In this document: in pieces, positions 24,374 to 34,305 of the stretch
Numbering within the stretch: position 1 is the stretch's first letter
Layout: the number at the start of each line of letters is the position of its first letter
From: Pseudonocardia sp.
Lineage (GTDB): Bacteria > Actinomycetota > Actinomycetes > Mycobacteriales > Pseudonocardiaceae
Direction of reading: 5' to 3'
Length of the DNA stretch: 44,166 bases
Assembly (NCBI RefSeq): GCF_029263155.1
Contig: NZ_JAJCYB010000045.1
Coordinates: 1 to 44,166 of the forward strand
Notes under the pieces: generated by a model
Databases searched by the model: none
The model's input: only the letters and a program-made list of their open reading frames with translations
Told to the model about the DNA's origin: nothing
Program-made: the position numbers and the translations under genes

Positions 24374-25399
24374 TCACGCTCCAGCGGCGTCGCCGTCCCC
24401 GCCGGATCCCCCGGATGTCGATGGGCGGGCGCGGATCTCGGGAGGCAGGTCGAACACGTCGAACAGGCTCGGGTCGAGGAACGTGGCGACGTGGGCGACG
24501 GTGGTGCCGGTGAACGTGAGCACCTGCAGGTTGAAGGGGCGGAACACCCCGTCCGGCCCGCGCAGGTACTGGGCGAACCCGGGCTGCCCGTTCGCGGAGA
24601 TCGGCACCAGTCGCAGGTCGCCGGGGCCGGCGGGGCAGCGGGTGCGCAGGTGCTGCGCGACGTGTTCGCGACCCCGGTACCACGCCTCGTACGGCGGCAT
24701 CTCCCACACGACGTCGGCCGCGAGGAGCGCGACGATGCCGGCCACGTCCTTGATCTCGAACGCCGCGACGTAGCGCTCGAGCAGGTCCCGCTGGTGCTCG
24801 GACAGGGGGTACGCGACGTCGTCCTCGGCGGGCGCGACCTGCGCCATCTGTGCCCGCGCCCGCTGCAGCGCGCTGTTGACCGCCGCCACGGAGGTGCCCA
24901 GCAGCTCGGCGACCTCGGACGCCTTCCACTGCAGGACCTCGCGCAGCAGCAGCACCGCGCGCTGGCGGGCCGGCAGGTGCTGCAGGGCGGCCACGAACGC
25001 GAGCCGGATCGTGGAGCGGGAGCTGACGACCGCGGCCGGATCGGCGCCGACCGCGTGGTCGGGCACCGGTTCCAGCCAGGCGACCTCGGCGTTGTCGCGC
25101 AGCGGATCGTCCGGGTCGGACCCCGTGCCGTTCAGCCCGGCCGGCATGGGACGGCGCTTGCGGCCCTCCAGCGCGGTGAGGCACGTGCTGGTGGCGATCC
25201 GGTGCAGCCAGGTGCGCAGCGACGAGCGACCCTCGAAACGGTCGTACCCGCGCCAGGCGCGCACCATCGTCTCCTGGAACACGTCCTCGGCGTCGTGCAC
25301 CGAGCCGAGCATCCGGTAGCAGTGCGCCATGAGCTCGCGGCGGTACGGCTGGGCCAGCGCGAGGAACTCGTCCTGCGCGGGCTTCTCGGTCGTGGTCAC
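24374..25399 (-). CDS. ECF sigma factor with SnoaL-like C-terminal domain (SigG type)
   Basis: A 341-residue sigma factor. Residues about 10-85 form sigma2 (LAQPYRRELMAHCYRMLGSVHDAEDVFQETMVRAW), about 140-195 sigma4 (LQHLPARQRAVLLLREVLQWKASEVAELLGTSVAAVNSALQRAR), and about 210-330 a SnoaL-like fold (YVAAFEIKDVAGIVALLAADVVWEMPPYEAWYRGRE). This layout is that of mycobacterial SigG and relatives, in which the extra domain replaces a separate anti-sigma factor. GTG 25399 was chosen because family similarity starts there. It is divergent from ilvA across a hairpin repeat. Confidence 0.87.
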   Translation of the reverse strand: MTTTEKPAQDEFLALAQPYRRELMAHCYRMLGSVHDAEDVFQETMVRAWRGYDRFEGRSSLRTWLHRIATSTCLTALEGRKRRPMPAGLNGTGSDPDDPLRDNAEVAWLEPVPDHAVGADPAAVVSSRSTIRLAFVAALQHLPARQRAVLLLREVLQWKASEVAELLGTSVAAVNSALQRARAQMAQVAPAEDDVAYPLSEHQRDLLERYVAAFEIKDVAGIVALLAADVVWEMPPYEAWYRGREHVAQHLRTRCPAGPGDLRLVPISANGQPGFAQYLRGPDGVFRPFNLQVLTFTGTTVAHVATFLDPSLFDVFDLPPEIRARPSTSGGSGGDGDAAGA

Positions 25400-25462
25400 G
25401 ATGCCACCCCTCTCCGCCGCCGAGAGTAGAACGAGGGTCCGACATTCCCGGACTCGCTGGCC

Positions 25463-25528
25463 CGCACACAGGTCCGGTGGGCCCCACACGGCTCCGGCCC
25501 TGTGTGCCGGCCCGGCAACCTGTGTGCG
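25463..25528. repeat. Intergenic inverted repeat between divergent genes
   Basis: CGCACACAGGT (25463-25473) and ACCTGTGTGCG (25518-25528) are perfect 11-bp inverted repeats, and an inner CACAC/GTGTG pair can extend the fold. It sits between the divergent sigma and ilvA genes, where a terminator would not be expected. Its left half resembles the repeat at 9808. Confidence 0.6.
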
Positions 25529-25566
25529 AGCCGTGGCAGGAAGGCGGGCGGTGGGAGGATGCCCGC

Positions 25567-26817
25567 ATGGCCGTCGCCCACCCGAGTGCCCGGCCGGTGC
25601 CCCCCGTCGACGCGGACGACATCCGTGCCGCCCGGGAGCTGCTGGCCGGCATCGTGACCACCACGCCCGTCGCGCGTTCCCGCGCCCTGAGCGAGCGCTG
25701 CGGCGGTGATGTCTGGCTCAAGTGCGAGAACCTGCAGCGCACCGGGTCGTTCAAGTTCCGCGGGGCGTACACGCGGCTGGCCCGGCTCGACGACGGACAG
25801 CGGGCGGCCGGGGTGGTGGCGGCCAGCGCGGGCAACCACGCCCAGGGCGTGGCGCTCGCGGCGCAGATGCTCGGGATCGAGGCGACGGTGTACATGCCGG
25901 AGCGGGCGGCGATCCCCAAGGTCGGGGCCACGCGCGGCTACGGGGCGCAGGTGCACCTGGTGGGGGAGACGATCGAGGGCAGCATCGCCGCGGCCACGGA
26001 GTTCGGGCAGCGCACCGGCGCGGTGTTCGTGCACCCCTTCGACCACGTCGACATCATCGCAGGGCAGGGCACCGTCGGGATGGAGGTCCTGGAGCAGGTG
26101 CCCGACGTGCGCACCGTGCTGGTCTGCACCGGGGGCGGCGGCCTGCTCGGCGGGGTGGCCGCTGCGGTGAAGGCGCGACGACCCGACGTGCAGGTGGTCG
26201 GGGTCCAGGCCGAGGGTGCCGCGGCCTGGCCCCCCTCGATGGCGGCCGGTGGCCCCACCACGCTGGCCTCGATGCGGACCGTCGCCGACGGCATCGCGGT
26301 CGGCCGGCCCGGCGACCTCACGTTCCCGCAGGTCGCCGCGCTCGTGGACGAGATCCTCACCGTCGACGAGGACGCGCTCGCCCGCGCGCTGCTGCTGTGC
26401 CTGGAACGGGCCAAGATGCTGGTGGAGCCGGCCGGTGTGGCCGGTGTGGCCGCGCTGATGGAGCACCCGGACCGGTTCGGGACGCCCGCGGTGGCGGTGC
26501 TCTCGGGCGGCAACGTCGACCCGCTGGTGCTGCTGCACGTCATCCAGCACGGCATGGCCGCCGCGGCGCGCTACCTGTCGCTGCGGGTGCGCATGGCCGA
26601 CCGGCCCGGCGCGCTCGCCGGGGTGCTGGGTCTCATGGCCACCCACGGCGCCAACGTCCTCGACGTCGCCCACACCCGCATCGCCGGTGCGCTCTCCCTC
26701 GGCGACGTCGAGGTGGCTCTCACGCTGGAGACCCGTGGCCCGGAGCACTGCACGGAGCTGGTGGCGGCCCTGCAGGCCGCCGGGCACGCCGTGGTGGACG
26801 TCGACGGGCACGGGTAG
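25567..26817 (+). CDS. ilvA: Threonine dehydratase with ACT domain
   Basis: A 416-residue PLP enzyme that deaminates threonine to 2-oxobutyrate, the first step toward isoleucine. Lys63 in TGSFKFRGAY binds PLP, SAGNHAQGVALAA is the substrate loop and CTGGGGLLGG the phosphate-binding glycine loop. Residues about 335-412 form one ACT domain (RMADRPGALAGVLGLMATHGANVLDVAHTR), the short regulatory form of IlvA2/TdcB-like enzymes and not the double domain of classical IlvA. Regulation by amino acids is therefore likely, but the effector is unknown. A bidirectional hairpin separates it from the converging greA. Confidence 0.9.
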   Translation: MAVAHPSARPVPPVDADDIRAARELLAGIVTTTPVARSRALSERCGGDVWLKCENLQRTGSFKFRGAYTRLARLDDGQRAAGVVAASAGNHAQGVALAAQMLGIEATVYMPERAAIPKVGATRGYGAQVHLVGETIEGSIAAATEFGQRTGAVFVHPFDHVDIIAGQGTVGMEVLEQVPDVRTVLVCTGGGGLLGGVAAAVKARRPDVQVVGVQAEGAAAWPPSMAAGGPTTLASMRTVADGIAVGRPGDLTFPQVAALVDEILTVDEDALARALLLCLERAKMLVEPAGVAGVAALMEHPDRFGTPAVAVLSGGNVDPLVLLHVIQHGMAAAARYLSLRVRMADRPGALAGVLGLMATHGANVLDVAHTRIAGALSLGDVEVALTLETRGPEHCTELVAALQAAGHAVVDVDGHG

Positions 26818-26844
26818 CGGCCGATCGGCGGTGATCGCGGAGAA

Positions 26845-26880
26845 CGGGGCATGAGCTGCACATCCGCAGCTCATGCCCCG
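26845..26880. terminator. Bidirectional hairpin terminator between ilvA and greA
   Basis: CGGGGCATGAGCTGC (26845-26859) pairs perfectly with GCAGCTCATGCCCCG (26866-26880), a 15-bp stem with a 6-base loop. Outer GATCGC/GCGATC segments may extend it. It lies in the 84-bp gap of two converging genes and most likely stops both transcripts, although there is no T-run. Confidence 0.8.
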
Positions 26881-26901
26881 ATTCCGGCGATCGTGGCCCG
26901 G

Positions 26902-27396
26902 TCAGGCGCGGAAGGGCTCCGCGGCGACGAGCGTGACCTTCATGGAGCCACCGTCGGGCAGCGGGTACTCGCGGGTGTCACCGACGTGCGCGCCCAGCAG
27001 CGCCGCGCCGAGGGGCGAGTTCGGTGAGACGACCTCGAGATCGCCGTGCCTGCCCTCCTCGCGCGAACCCAGCAGCACGGTCTCGGTGTCCTCGTCACCG
27101 TCGTAGCGCAGCTTGAGGACCATGCCGGGCGCGGCGGTGTCCGACTCGGTCGGGGAGGTGCCGACCTGGGCGGTGCGCAGCAGCTCCTGGAGCTGGCGGA
27201 TGCGGGCCTCCTGCTGGCCCTGCTCCTCGCGGGCGGCGTGGTAGCCGCCGTTCTCCTTCAGATCGCCCTCCTCGCGGCGGGCGTTGATCTCGGCAGCGAT
27301 GACGGGGCGGTTGTCGATCAGCTCGTCGAGCTCGTGCTTGAGCCGGTCGTAGGCCTCCTGGGTCAACCAGGTCACCTGCGTGTCCGTCACGGTCAT
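26902..27396 (-). CDS. greA: Transcription elongation factor GreA
   Basis: A 164-residue factor that enters the RNA polymerase secondary channel and triggers cleavage of backtracked RNA. The N-terminal coiled coil runs from about residue 9 to 80 ([28 protein letters not shown]), with acidic tip residues in [19 protein letters not shown]. The C-terminal FKBP-like domain contains [27 protein letters not shown] 27396 has a GGAGGAG ribosome site. Position and orientation against metB and mca match Rv1080c. The leader includes an 18-bp motif and, further up, an intrinsic terminator. Confidence 0.94.
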   Translation of the reverse strand: MTVTDTQVTWLTQEAYDRLKHELDELIDNRPVIAAEINARREEGDLKENGGYHAAREEQGQQEARIRQLQELLRTAQVGTSPTESDTAAPGMVLKLRYDGDEDTETVLLGSREEGRHGDLEVVSPNSPLGAALLGAHVGDTREYPLPDGGSMKVTLVAAEPFRA

Positions 27397-27419
27397 CACT
27401 CCTCCAGCCTGTACAGGGT

Positions 27420-27437
27420 CCACCACCACGGACCGTG
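27420..27437 (-). promoter_or_regulatory. 18-bp motif shared with the ShbA/SigD leader, copy 2
   Basis: Identical to 18318-18335 and placed 23 bp before the greA start on the same strand as the gene. It contains the palindrome CACGGACCGTG. Confidence 0.4.
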
Positions 27438-27521
27438 TGCCCGCGGACGGGACCCACCCGATCCGGGTCGTCCCGATCCCAGGAGCGGCCCGGATGTGGC
27501 GCCGGGTGCCCCTGAGTAAGG

Positions 27522-27549
27522 AAAAACACGACCCGCCTGCGGGCCGTGT
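27522..27549 (-). terminator. Rho-independent terminator on the minus strand, upstream of greA
   Basis: Read on the minus strand, ACACGGCCCGC and GCGGGTCGTGT form an 11-bp stem (one G-T pair) with an AG loop at 27526-27549, followed directly by TTTTTCC. This is the only textbook intrinsic terminator I see in the window. It lies 126 bp upstream of the greA start in the same direction. Confidence 0.75.
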
Positions 27550-27951
27550 GCAGCTCACGGTAACACGGTGTCAGCCGCTCGTCGCAGCCTTTCGACGAAC
27601 GGTCGCTGCCATGTGGAAGTTCCCGGACGACGTATCAATGCAGGTCAGGGCATTCGGGCGACCAGGTTACGGCAAGCGGGGTGCCGTCCGGACCAGCCGG
27701 TGAGCGGCGCCCGTGCTCCCGGATCACCGCTCCGCGAACGCTGCGACCGACCGTGCTCGTGCACGGCACCGCGCCTCTCCGGCCGTGGCTGTCGGTGACG
27801 GGGAAGGTGCGGGAGGGTCCGTGCGTTGTCCAGCAGTGGCGGTGTCGTCGACATGGTTGTCGGGGGGCTCTGCCACGATCGGTCCCACCCAGCGTCACCT
27901 CGCCCGGCACCCCGCCGGGCGACACCATCCGGAAGGACCACGGCCCACCTC
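27550..27951. other. Non-coding region upstream of mca
   Basis: About 400 bp without a convincing gene. M. tuberculosis has a membrane protein gene (Rv1081c) at this place, but I cannot find a counterpart. The region must contain the mca promoter and, because of the minus-strand terminator at its left end, probably also a minus-strand transcript of unknown content. Weak ORFs here have unnatural composition. Confidence 0.45.
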
Positions 27952-28851
27952 ATGTCCGCTCTCCGCCTCCTGTCGGTGCACGCCCATCCCGACGACGAGT
28001 CGAGCAAAGGTGCCGCCAGCTCGGCCCGCTACATCTCCGAGGGTCACGAGGTCATGGTCGTGACCTGCACGGGAGGGGAGCGGGGCAGCATCCTGAACCC
28101 CGCGATGGACCGCCCCGAGGTGATCGCCGACCTGCCCGCCGTCCGGCGCGCCGAGATGGCCAGGGCCGCGGAGATCCTCGGCGTGCAGCACCGCTGGCTC
28201 GGCTTCGTCGACTCCGGGCTGCCGGAGGGTGACCCGCTGCCACCGCTGCCCGAGGGCTGCTTCGCGCTGGAGGACCTCGACGTCGCCACGGCGCCGCTGG
28301 TGGCACTGATCCGCGAGTTCCGCCCGCACGTCCTGGTCACCTACGACGAGAACGGCGGCTACCCACACCCCGACCACATCAAGACCCACGAGGTCTCGAT
28401 GGCCGCGTTCGACGCGGCGGGTGACCCGGACCGCTTCCCGGGCACCGGCGACCCGTGGCAGCCGCTCAAGCTGTACTACTCGCACGGGTTCTCCAAGGCC
28501 CGGCTGCTGGCCTTCCAGGACGCGTTGGAGGCCCGCGGGATCGAATCGCCGTACAAGGAGTGGCTGGCGAACTGGGCCGACCGGCCCGACCCCGGCCTGC
28601 GCGTCACCACTCGCGTCGAGTGCGCCGAGTGGTTCGGCGTGCGCGACCAGGCACTGATCGCGCACGCCACCCAGATCGACCCCACCAGCCGCTGGTTCCT
28701 CGTGCCACCGGAGATCCAGCGGGAGGTGTGGCCCACCGAGGACTACGAACTCGTCCGCTCGCTCGTCGACGCACCCACGCCCGAGGACGACCTGTTCGCC
28801 GGCCTCGACGCGCAGGCGGACGCGCAGGTGGCGGTGCGGCGCGCGGGCTGA
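27952..28851 (+). CDS. mca: Mycothiol conjugate amidase
   Basis: A 299-residue zinc amidase of the LmbE/PIG-L family that cleaves mycothiol S-conjugates, so that the acetylcysteinyl adduct is exported and the glucosaminyl-inositol recycled. The zinc motif AHPDDE (His12, Asp15) opens the protein and the third ligand region is PHPDH at 138-142. [14 protein letters not shown] and [10 protein letters not shown] are typical of Mca, as opposed to the deacetylase MshB. Position after greA and before a small membrane protein matches Rv1082. It marks the host as a mycothiol-producing actinomycete. Confidence 0.92.
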   Translation: MSALRLLSVHAHPDDESSKGAASSARYISEGHEVMVVTCTGGERGSILNPAMDRPEVIADLPAVRRAEMARAAEILGVQHRWLGFVDSGLPEGDPLPPLPEGCFALEDLDVATAPLVALIREFRPHVLVTYDENGGYPHPDHIKTHEVSMAAFDAAGDPDRFPGTGDPWQPLKLYYSHGFSKARLLAFQDALEARGIESPYKEWLANWADRPDPGLRVTTRVECAEWFGVRDQALIAHATQIDPTSRWFLVPPEIQREVWPTEDYELVRSLVDAPTPEDDLFAGLDAQADAQVAVRRAG

Positions 28852-28875
28852 GGCGCGCCGCGTAGGGTCTGGGGT

Positions 28876-29142
28876 GTGGGACTCGTACTGGTCGACCTCG
28901 GGGCGACACCGGGCACGGCGGTCGCGTCCGTACCGGTGCAGAACGTCGAGCCGCCGCCGGGGGAGGGCCCGGAGTTCGGCAAGGCCTCACCGGTCGCGCT
29001 CGTCGTCATCCTCCTGCTGGGGCTGGCCACGGTGCTGCTCATCATCTCCATGACCCGGCACCTGAAGAAGGTGCCTGCCTCGTTCGACCCGGAGCCGGAC
29101 GCGGGCGAGGTGTCGCCGGAGGCCCCCGAGCGGGGTCGGTAG
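28876..29142 (+). CDS. Small membrane protein, Rv1083-like
   Basis: An 88-residue protein with one membrane helix (SPVALVVILLLGLATVLLIISMTRHLKKVP) and an acidic, Pro-rich C-terminus (FDPEPDAGEVSPEAPE). GTG 28876 lies 24 bp after mca. Length and position equal those of Rv1083. Function is unknown, but the conserved link to mca suggests a role near mycothiol metabolism or membrane export. Confidence 0.8.
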   Translation: MGLVLVDLGATPGTAVASVPVQNVEPPPGEGPEFGKASPVALVVILLLGLATVLLIISMTRHLKKVPASFDPEPDAGEVSPEAPERGR

Positions 29143-29177
29143 CCGCCACCGGTCCGTGGGCCGCGGCGGGCCCGGGC

Positions 29178-30947
29178 TCACATCGAGATCGATCCCTTGC
29201 GGAAGTCGGTGCGCCCGATCCGCACGTCCACCAGCGCCGGGCCCGCGCCGTGGTCACGGGCCTTCGCGAGCACGGCGGGGAGCTCGTCCGCGTCCGCGGT
29301 GTGCAGGCCGAGCGCCCCGAAGCCCGCCACCACGTGGTCGTAGCGGGTGGGAGCCAGCACGGTCCCGACGTCGTCGTGCAGCATCTCCACCTGCTCGCGG
29401 GCGATCTGCGACCACGACGCGTCGTTGCCGACGACCGCCACGACCGGTACGCCGTGGCGGACGAAGGTGTCGAACTCGCTGAGCGAGTAGCCGACCGAGC
29501 CGTCGCCGAAGACGATCCAGACCGGGGCGTCCGGGTGCACCATCGCGGCACCCAGGGCGAACCCCGCACCGGCGCCGAGCGTGCCGAAGGCGCCGGGGTC
29601 GAGCCAGCGCAGCGGGCCGTCGGGACGCAGGACGTAGGACGCGGTGGCCACGATGTCGCCCCCGTCGCCGACGACGATCGCACCCGGTGGCAGCGCCGCG
29701 GCGATCTCCCGGCACAGCCGTACCGGGTTCACGCCGTCGGCAGGTGCGGCGGCCTGCTCGACGATCTCGATCTCGCGCGCGGCGTCCCGCCCGCCGATCT
29801 GCGCCCGCCACTCCGTCCAGCGCCCGGCGTCGGGGGTCAGCGCGTCGGCGATGCCGGCCACGGCCAGCGCGGCGTCACCCAGGATGCCGACGTCGGGCCT
29901 GCGGTTGCGGCGCAGGTCGGCCCGGCTGCGGTTGGCCGAGACCAGGCAGGCGCTGCGCCGGACGTGGTTGCCGTAGTCGAGCCGGAAGTCGGCGGGCACG
30001 CCCGCGAGCAGCACGAGGTCGGCGGCGCGCAACGCGTCCCGGCGCTTGTGCCGCGCCTGCAGCGGGTGCTCGGCACCGAGCAGCCCGCGGGCGGTGCCGG
30101 ACAGGAAGACGGGCGCGCCGATCCGCTCCAGCGCCGGCACCAGCCGCTGCGCACTGCCCGGGCTCACCATCGCCTGGCTGCCGACGAGCACGACGGGACG
30201 CTGCGCCTGCGCGAACCGCCCCGCGGCCTCGGCGACCCGCGGGGCGGGCGGGCGGGGCGGCAGCGGCTGCACCGCGGGGCCCGGTCCGGGGCGGGCCCCG
30301 CGGAACAGCATCGCGACCCGCAGCCGCAGGTAGGCCTGCACGGCGCGCTCCTGGGGGGTGCGCCCGGTCCGCGCGGCGCCGTACCATCCGCGCACCACCG
30401 GCTCGTCGTAGAGCAGGTCGATCGGCAGCTCGACGAAGACCGGCCCGGGAACGCCGTCGACGCTGGTCCGGAACGCCTCCTCCACGGCCGGCCCGGCGTC
30501 GCGGACGCGCCGCACCCGGCGCACCTGCTTGACGTGCGGCCGCATCAGCGCCGCCTGGTCGATGTCCTGCAGCGCCGCCCTGCCCTGCAGCACGGTGGGT
30601 GCGGCGCCGCCGAGCAGCACCACCGGCGACTGCGCGAGCTGCGCGTTCTTCACCGCGGTGATCGTGTTCGTCAGCCCGGGTCCCGCGGTGACGGCCGCGA
30701 CGCCGGGGTACCCGGTCAGGCGTGCGACGGCGTCGGCGGCGAACACGGCGGTGGCCTCGTGACGGGTGTCGACGACCCGGATGCCGCGCGCCTTCGCGCC
30801 GACGAGGATCGGCGAGATGTGCCCGCCGCACAGCGTGAACAGCTGCCGCACACCCTGCGCGGCCAGCACCTCCGCGACCGCGTCCCCTCCGTGCACCTGC
30901 GCCCCCTCGTCTCGCGCCACCGCCCCGGTCGGGCCGATCGGCGGCAT
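29178..30947 (-). CDS. Thiamine-diphosphate enzyme, ILVBL/HACL2-like
   Basis: A 589-residue ThDP enzyme of the acetolactate synthase superfamily. Catalytic Glu64 is in [20 protein letters not shown], and the ThDP-Mg motif is [23 protein letters not shown]...GNDASW near residue 475. The stretch [11 protein letters not shown] with [34 protein letters not shown] closely resembles human ILVBL (2-hydroxyacyl-CoA lyase 2), more than IlvB. I therefore infer cleavage of 2-hydroxyacyl compounds, with acetolactate synthesis less likely since no small subunit is nearby. GTG 30896 is an alternative start. It is inserted against the flow of the Rv1083-Rv1084-like pair. Confidence 0.85.
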   Translation of the reverse strand: MPPIGPTGAVARDEGAQVHGGDAVAEVLAAQGVRQLFTLCGGHISPILVGAKARGIRVVDTRHEATAVFAADAVARLTGYPGVAAVTAGPGLTNTITAVKNAQLAQSPVVLLGGAAPTVLQGRAALQDIDQAALMRPHVKQVRRVRRVRDAGPAVEEAFRTSVDGVPGPVFVELPIDLLYDEPVVRGWYGAARTGRTPQERAVQAYLRLRVAMLFRGARPGPGPAVQPLPPRPPAPRVAEAAGRFAQAQRPVVLVGSQAMVSPGSAQRLVPALERIGAPVFLSGTARGLLGAEHPLQARHKRRDALRAADLVLLAGVPADFRLDYGNHVRRSACLVSANRSRADLRRNRRPDVGILGDAALAVAGIADALTPDAGRWTEWRAQIGGRDAAREIEIVEQAAAPADGVNPVRLCREIAAALPPGAIVVGDGGDIVATASYVLRPDGPLRWLDPGAFGTLGAGAGFALGAAMVHPDAPVWIVFGDGSVGYSLSEFDTFVRHGVPVVAVVGNDASWSQIAREQVEMLHDDVGTVLAPTRYDHVVAGFGALGLHTADADELPAVLAKARDHGAGPALVDVRIGRTDFRKGSISM

Positions 30948-31045
30948 GCATGCTCGGGAACACGATCGCCGACCGCGTCCGGCATGTGCAACCTCGTCAC
31001 CTCACCCGGGCGCAGACCCGGTCGGAGTTTGACAGGGTGGGGGTC

Positions 31046-33055
<2,010 letters not shown>

Positions 33056-33058
33056 CGC

Positions 33059-33126
33059 GACTCGCGCGCGCAGGCCCCGACTCGCGCGCACGCAGGCCCC
33101 GACTCGCGGGTTTCGCCGTCGGCGAA
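33059..33126. repeat. Tandem CTCGCGC repeats and a 15-bp palindrome
   Basis: GACTCGCGCGC...GCAGGCCCC occurs twice in tandem (33059-33078 and 33079-33100, units of 20 and 22 bp), with a third partial copy GACTCGCG (33101-33108). A perfect palindrome TTCGCCG-T-CGGCGAA follows (33112-33126). It begins 3 bp after the DUF255 gene stop and may form its terminator. The units resemble the arms of the repeats at 9808 and 20003. Confidence 0.65.
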
Positions 33127-33195
33127 CGGCCGCGGAGCCTGTCCGCTGCGGTGTAACGTCGTAATCACAGCAACACCGTGATGGAGGAAGCAGTG

Positions 33196-33816
33196 ATGAG
33201 CGGACGGATGCATCGAGGGTGGCACGGCGGTGCGGGGCGCGGTCGCGGTCCGGGACGCGGGGGATGGCAGCAGGCCGACCTCCCCGATGCCGCCGACGCC
33301 ACGGCGTGGCTGCAGGGCCGGCTGCCCGACGGCTGGTTCACCGGCACGCCGGAGGTGACGGTGGACCGGGAGGAGATCGTGATCGTCGGCGAGCTGCCGC
33401 CGGTCGAGGGCGCGTTCGACGACACCGAGGCCGGGCGCACGGACCGGGCGGCGGCGGTGGCGGGCCGGATCACGCGGTTCCGGGAGAGCACCCGGGAGGA
33501 GCGCATCGAGATCGCGCGGCAGGCCGAGCACCGCTACGGCCGGAAGGTGGCGTGGGGCGCGCGGATCGGAGAGGCCCTCGAGCTGTTCACCGTGGCGTCG
33601 GTCCCGGTCATGACCCGGCTGCGCCAGCCCGAGCGGATCGTCCTGGACACGCTGGTGGACTCCGGTGTGGCGCGGTCCCGCTCCGACGCGCTGGCCTGGG
33701 CGGTAAGGCTGGTCGGACAGCACGCCGACGAGTGGCTGGGCGAGCTGCGCGACGCCATGGCCAAGGTCGACGAGCTGCGGGCCAAGGGCCCGACCGGGGA
33801 CGGCTCCGACCAGTAG
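33196..33816 (+). CDS. Conserved hypothetical protein, ribbon-helix-helix-like C-terminus
   Basis: A 206-residue protein. The N-terminus is Gly/Arg-rich (HRGWHGGAGRGRGPGRGG), as in nucleic-acid-binding tails. The middle is acidic. The C-terminal 80 residues (MTRLRQPERIVLDTLVDSGVARSRSDALAWAVRLV and HADEWLGELRDAM) have the strand-helix-helix rhythm of ribbon-helix-helix DNA-binding proteins, especially GVARSRSDALAWAV. ATG 33196 follows a GGAGGA ribosome site; two earlier in-frame starts (33178, 33181) have none. I infer a regulator, possibly autoregulated through the GGTGT/ACACC half-sites upstream, with low certainty. Confidence 0.7.
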   Translation: MSGRMHRGWHGGAGRGRGPGRGGWQQADLPDAADATAWLQGRLPDGWFTGTPEVTVDREEIVIVGELPPVEGAFDDTEAGRTDRAAAVAGRITRFRESTREERIEIARQAEHRYGRKVAWGARIGEALELFTVASVPVMTRLRQPERIVLDTLVDSGVARSRSDALAWAVRLVGQHADEWLGELRDAMAKVDELRAKGPTGDGSDQ

Positions 33817-33897
33817 CGAGGCCGCCCCCGGCCGTGATGCGGGCGTCACCGGTGGCAAGTACCGTCGCGCGCAACGTCTCGACCGGCTGGGGGTTGC

Positions 33898-34305
33898 GTG
33901 GAGCGCTCGGAGACGACGCAGGCCGGGCCCACCGTGCTCGTGGTGGAGGACGACCCCCTCATCGCCTCGTTCGTGACCCGCGCGCTGGTGGCGTCCGGGT
34001 TCGCCGTGGAGTGGGTCGCCACGGCGGGCGCGGGCCTGCAGCGGCTCGCGGCGGGAGACGTCGCGGTGGCCGTGCTGGACCTGAACCTGCCCGACATGGA
34101 CGGCCTGGACCTGCTGCGGGCCCTGCGCGCCGACCACCCGTTCGGTCGGGACCTGCCGGTCGTCATCATCACCGCCCGCAACGACCCGGCCGACCGGGAC
34201 CAGGCCCGGTCCCTCGGGGTGCGGACCTACCTGCGCAAGCCGTTCGCCCTGGGCGAGCTGCTGGCCGCGGTGCGCGTGGCGGCCGGGGCCGAGACCGGCT
34301 CCTGA
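33898..34305 (+). CDS. Stand-alone response-regulator receiver
   Basis: A 135-residue CheY-like receiver without an output domain. The acidic pocket EDD is at residues 17-19, phospho-acceptor Asp61 in VAVLDLNLPDMDG, Thr in VIITARN and Lys near 114 in YLRKPFALGEL. GTG start at 33898. Its 3' end overlaps the converging kinase gene by 79 bp. It could be phosphorylated by that kinase in addition to the OmpR-type partner, or control it by a phosphorelay. Single receivers act through protein contacts. Confidence 0.87.
   Translation: MERSETTQAGPTVLVVEDDPLIASFVTRALVASGFAVEWVATAGAGLQRLAAGDVAVAVLDLNLPDMDGLDLLRALRADHPFGRDLPVVIITARNDPADRDQARSLGVRTYLRKPFALGELLAAVRVAAGAETGS

Noticed and set aside
27635..27928. 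A 97-codon minus-strand frame upstream of greA as the Rv1081c counterpart
   Set aside because: It has no membrane segment and is Arg/His/Pro-rich, unlike Rv1081c and unlike real genes of this window.
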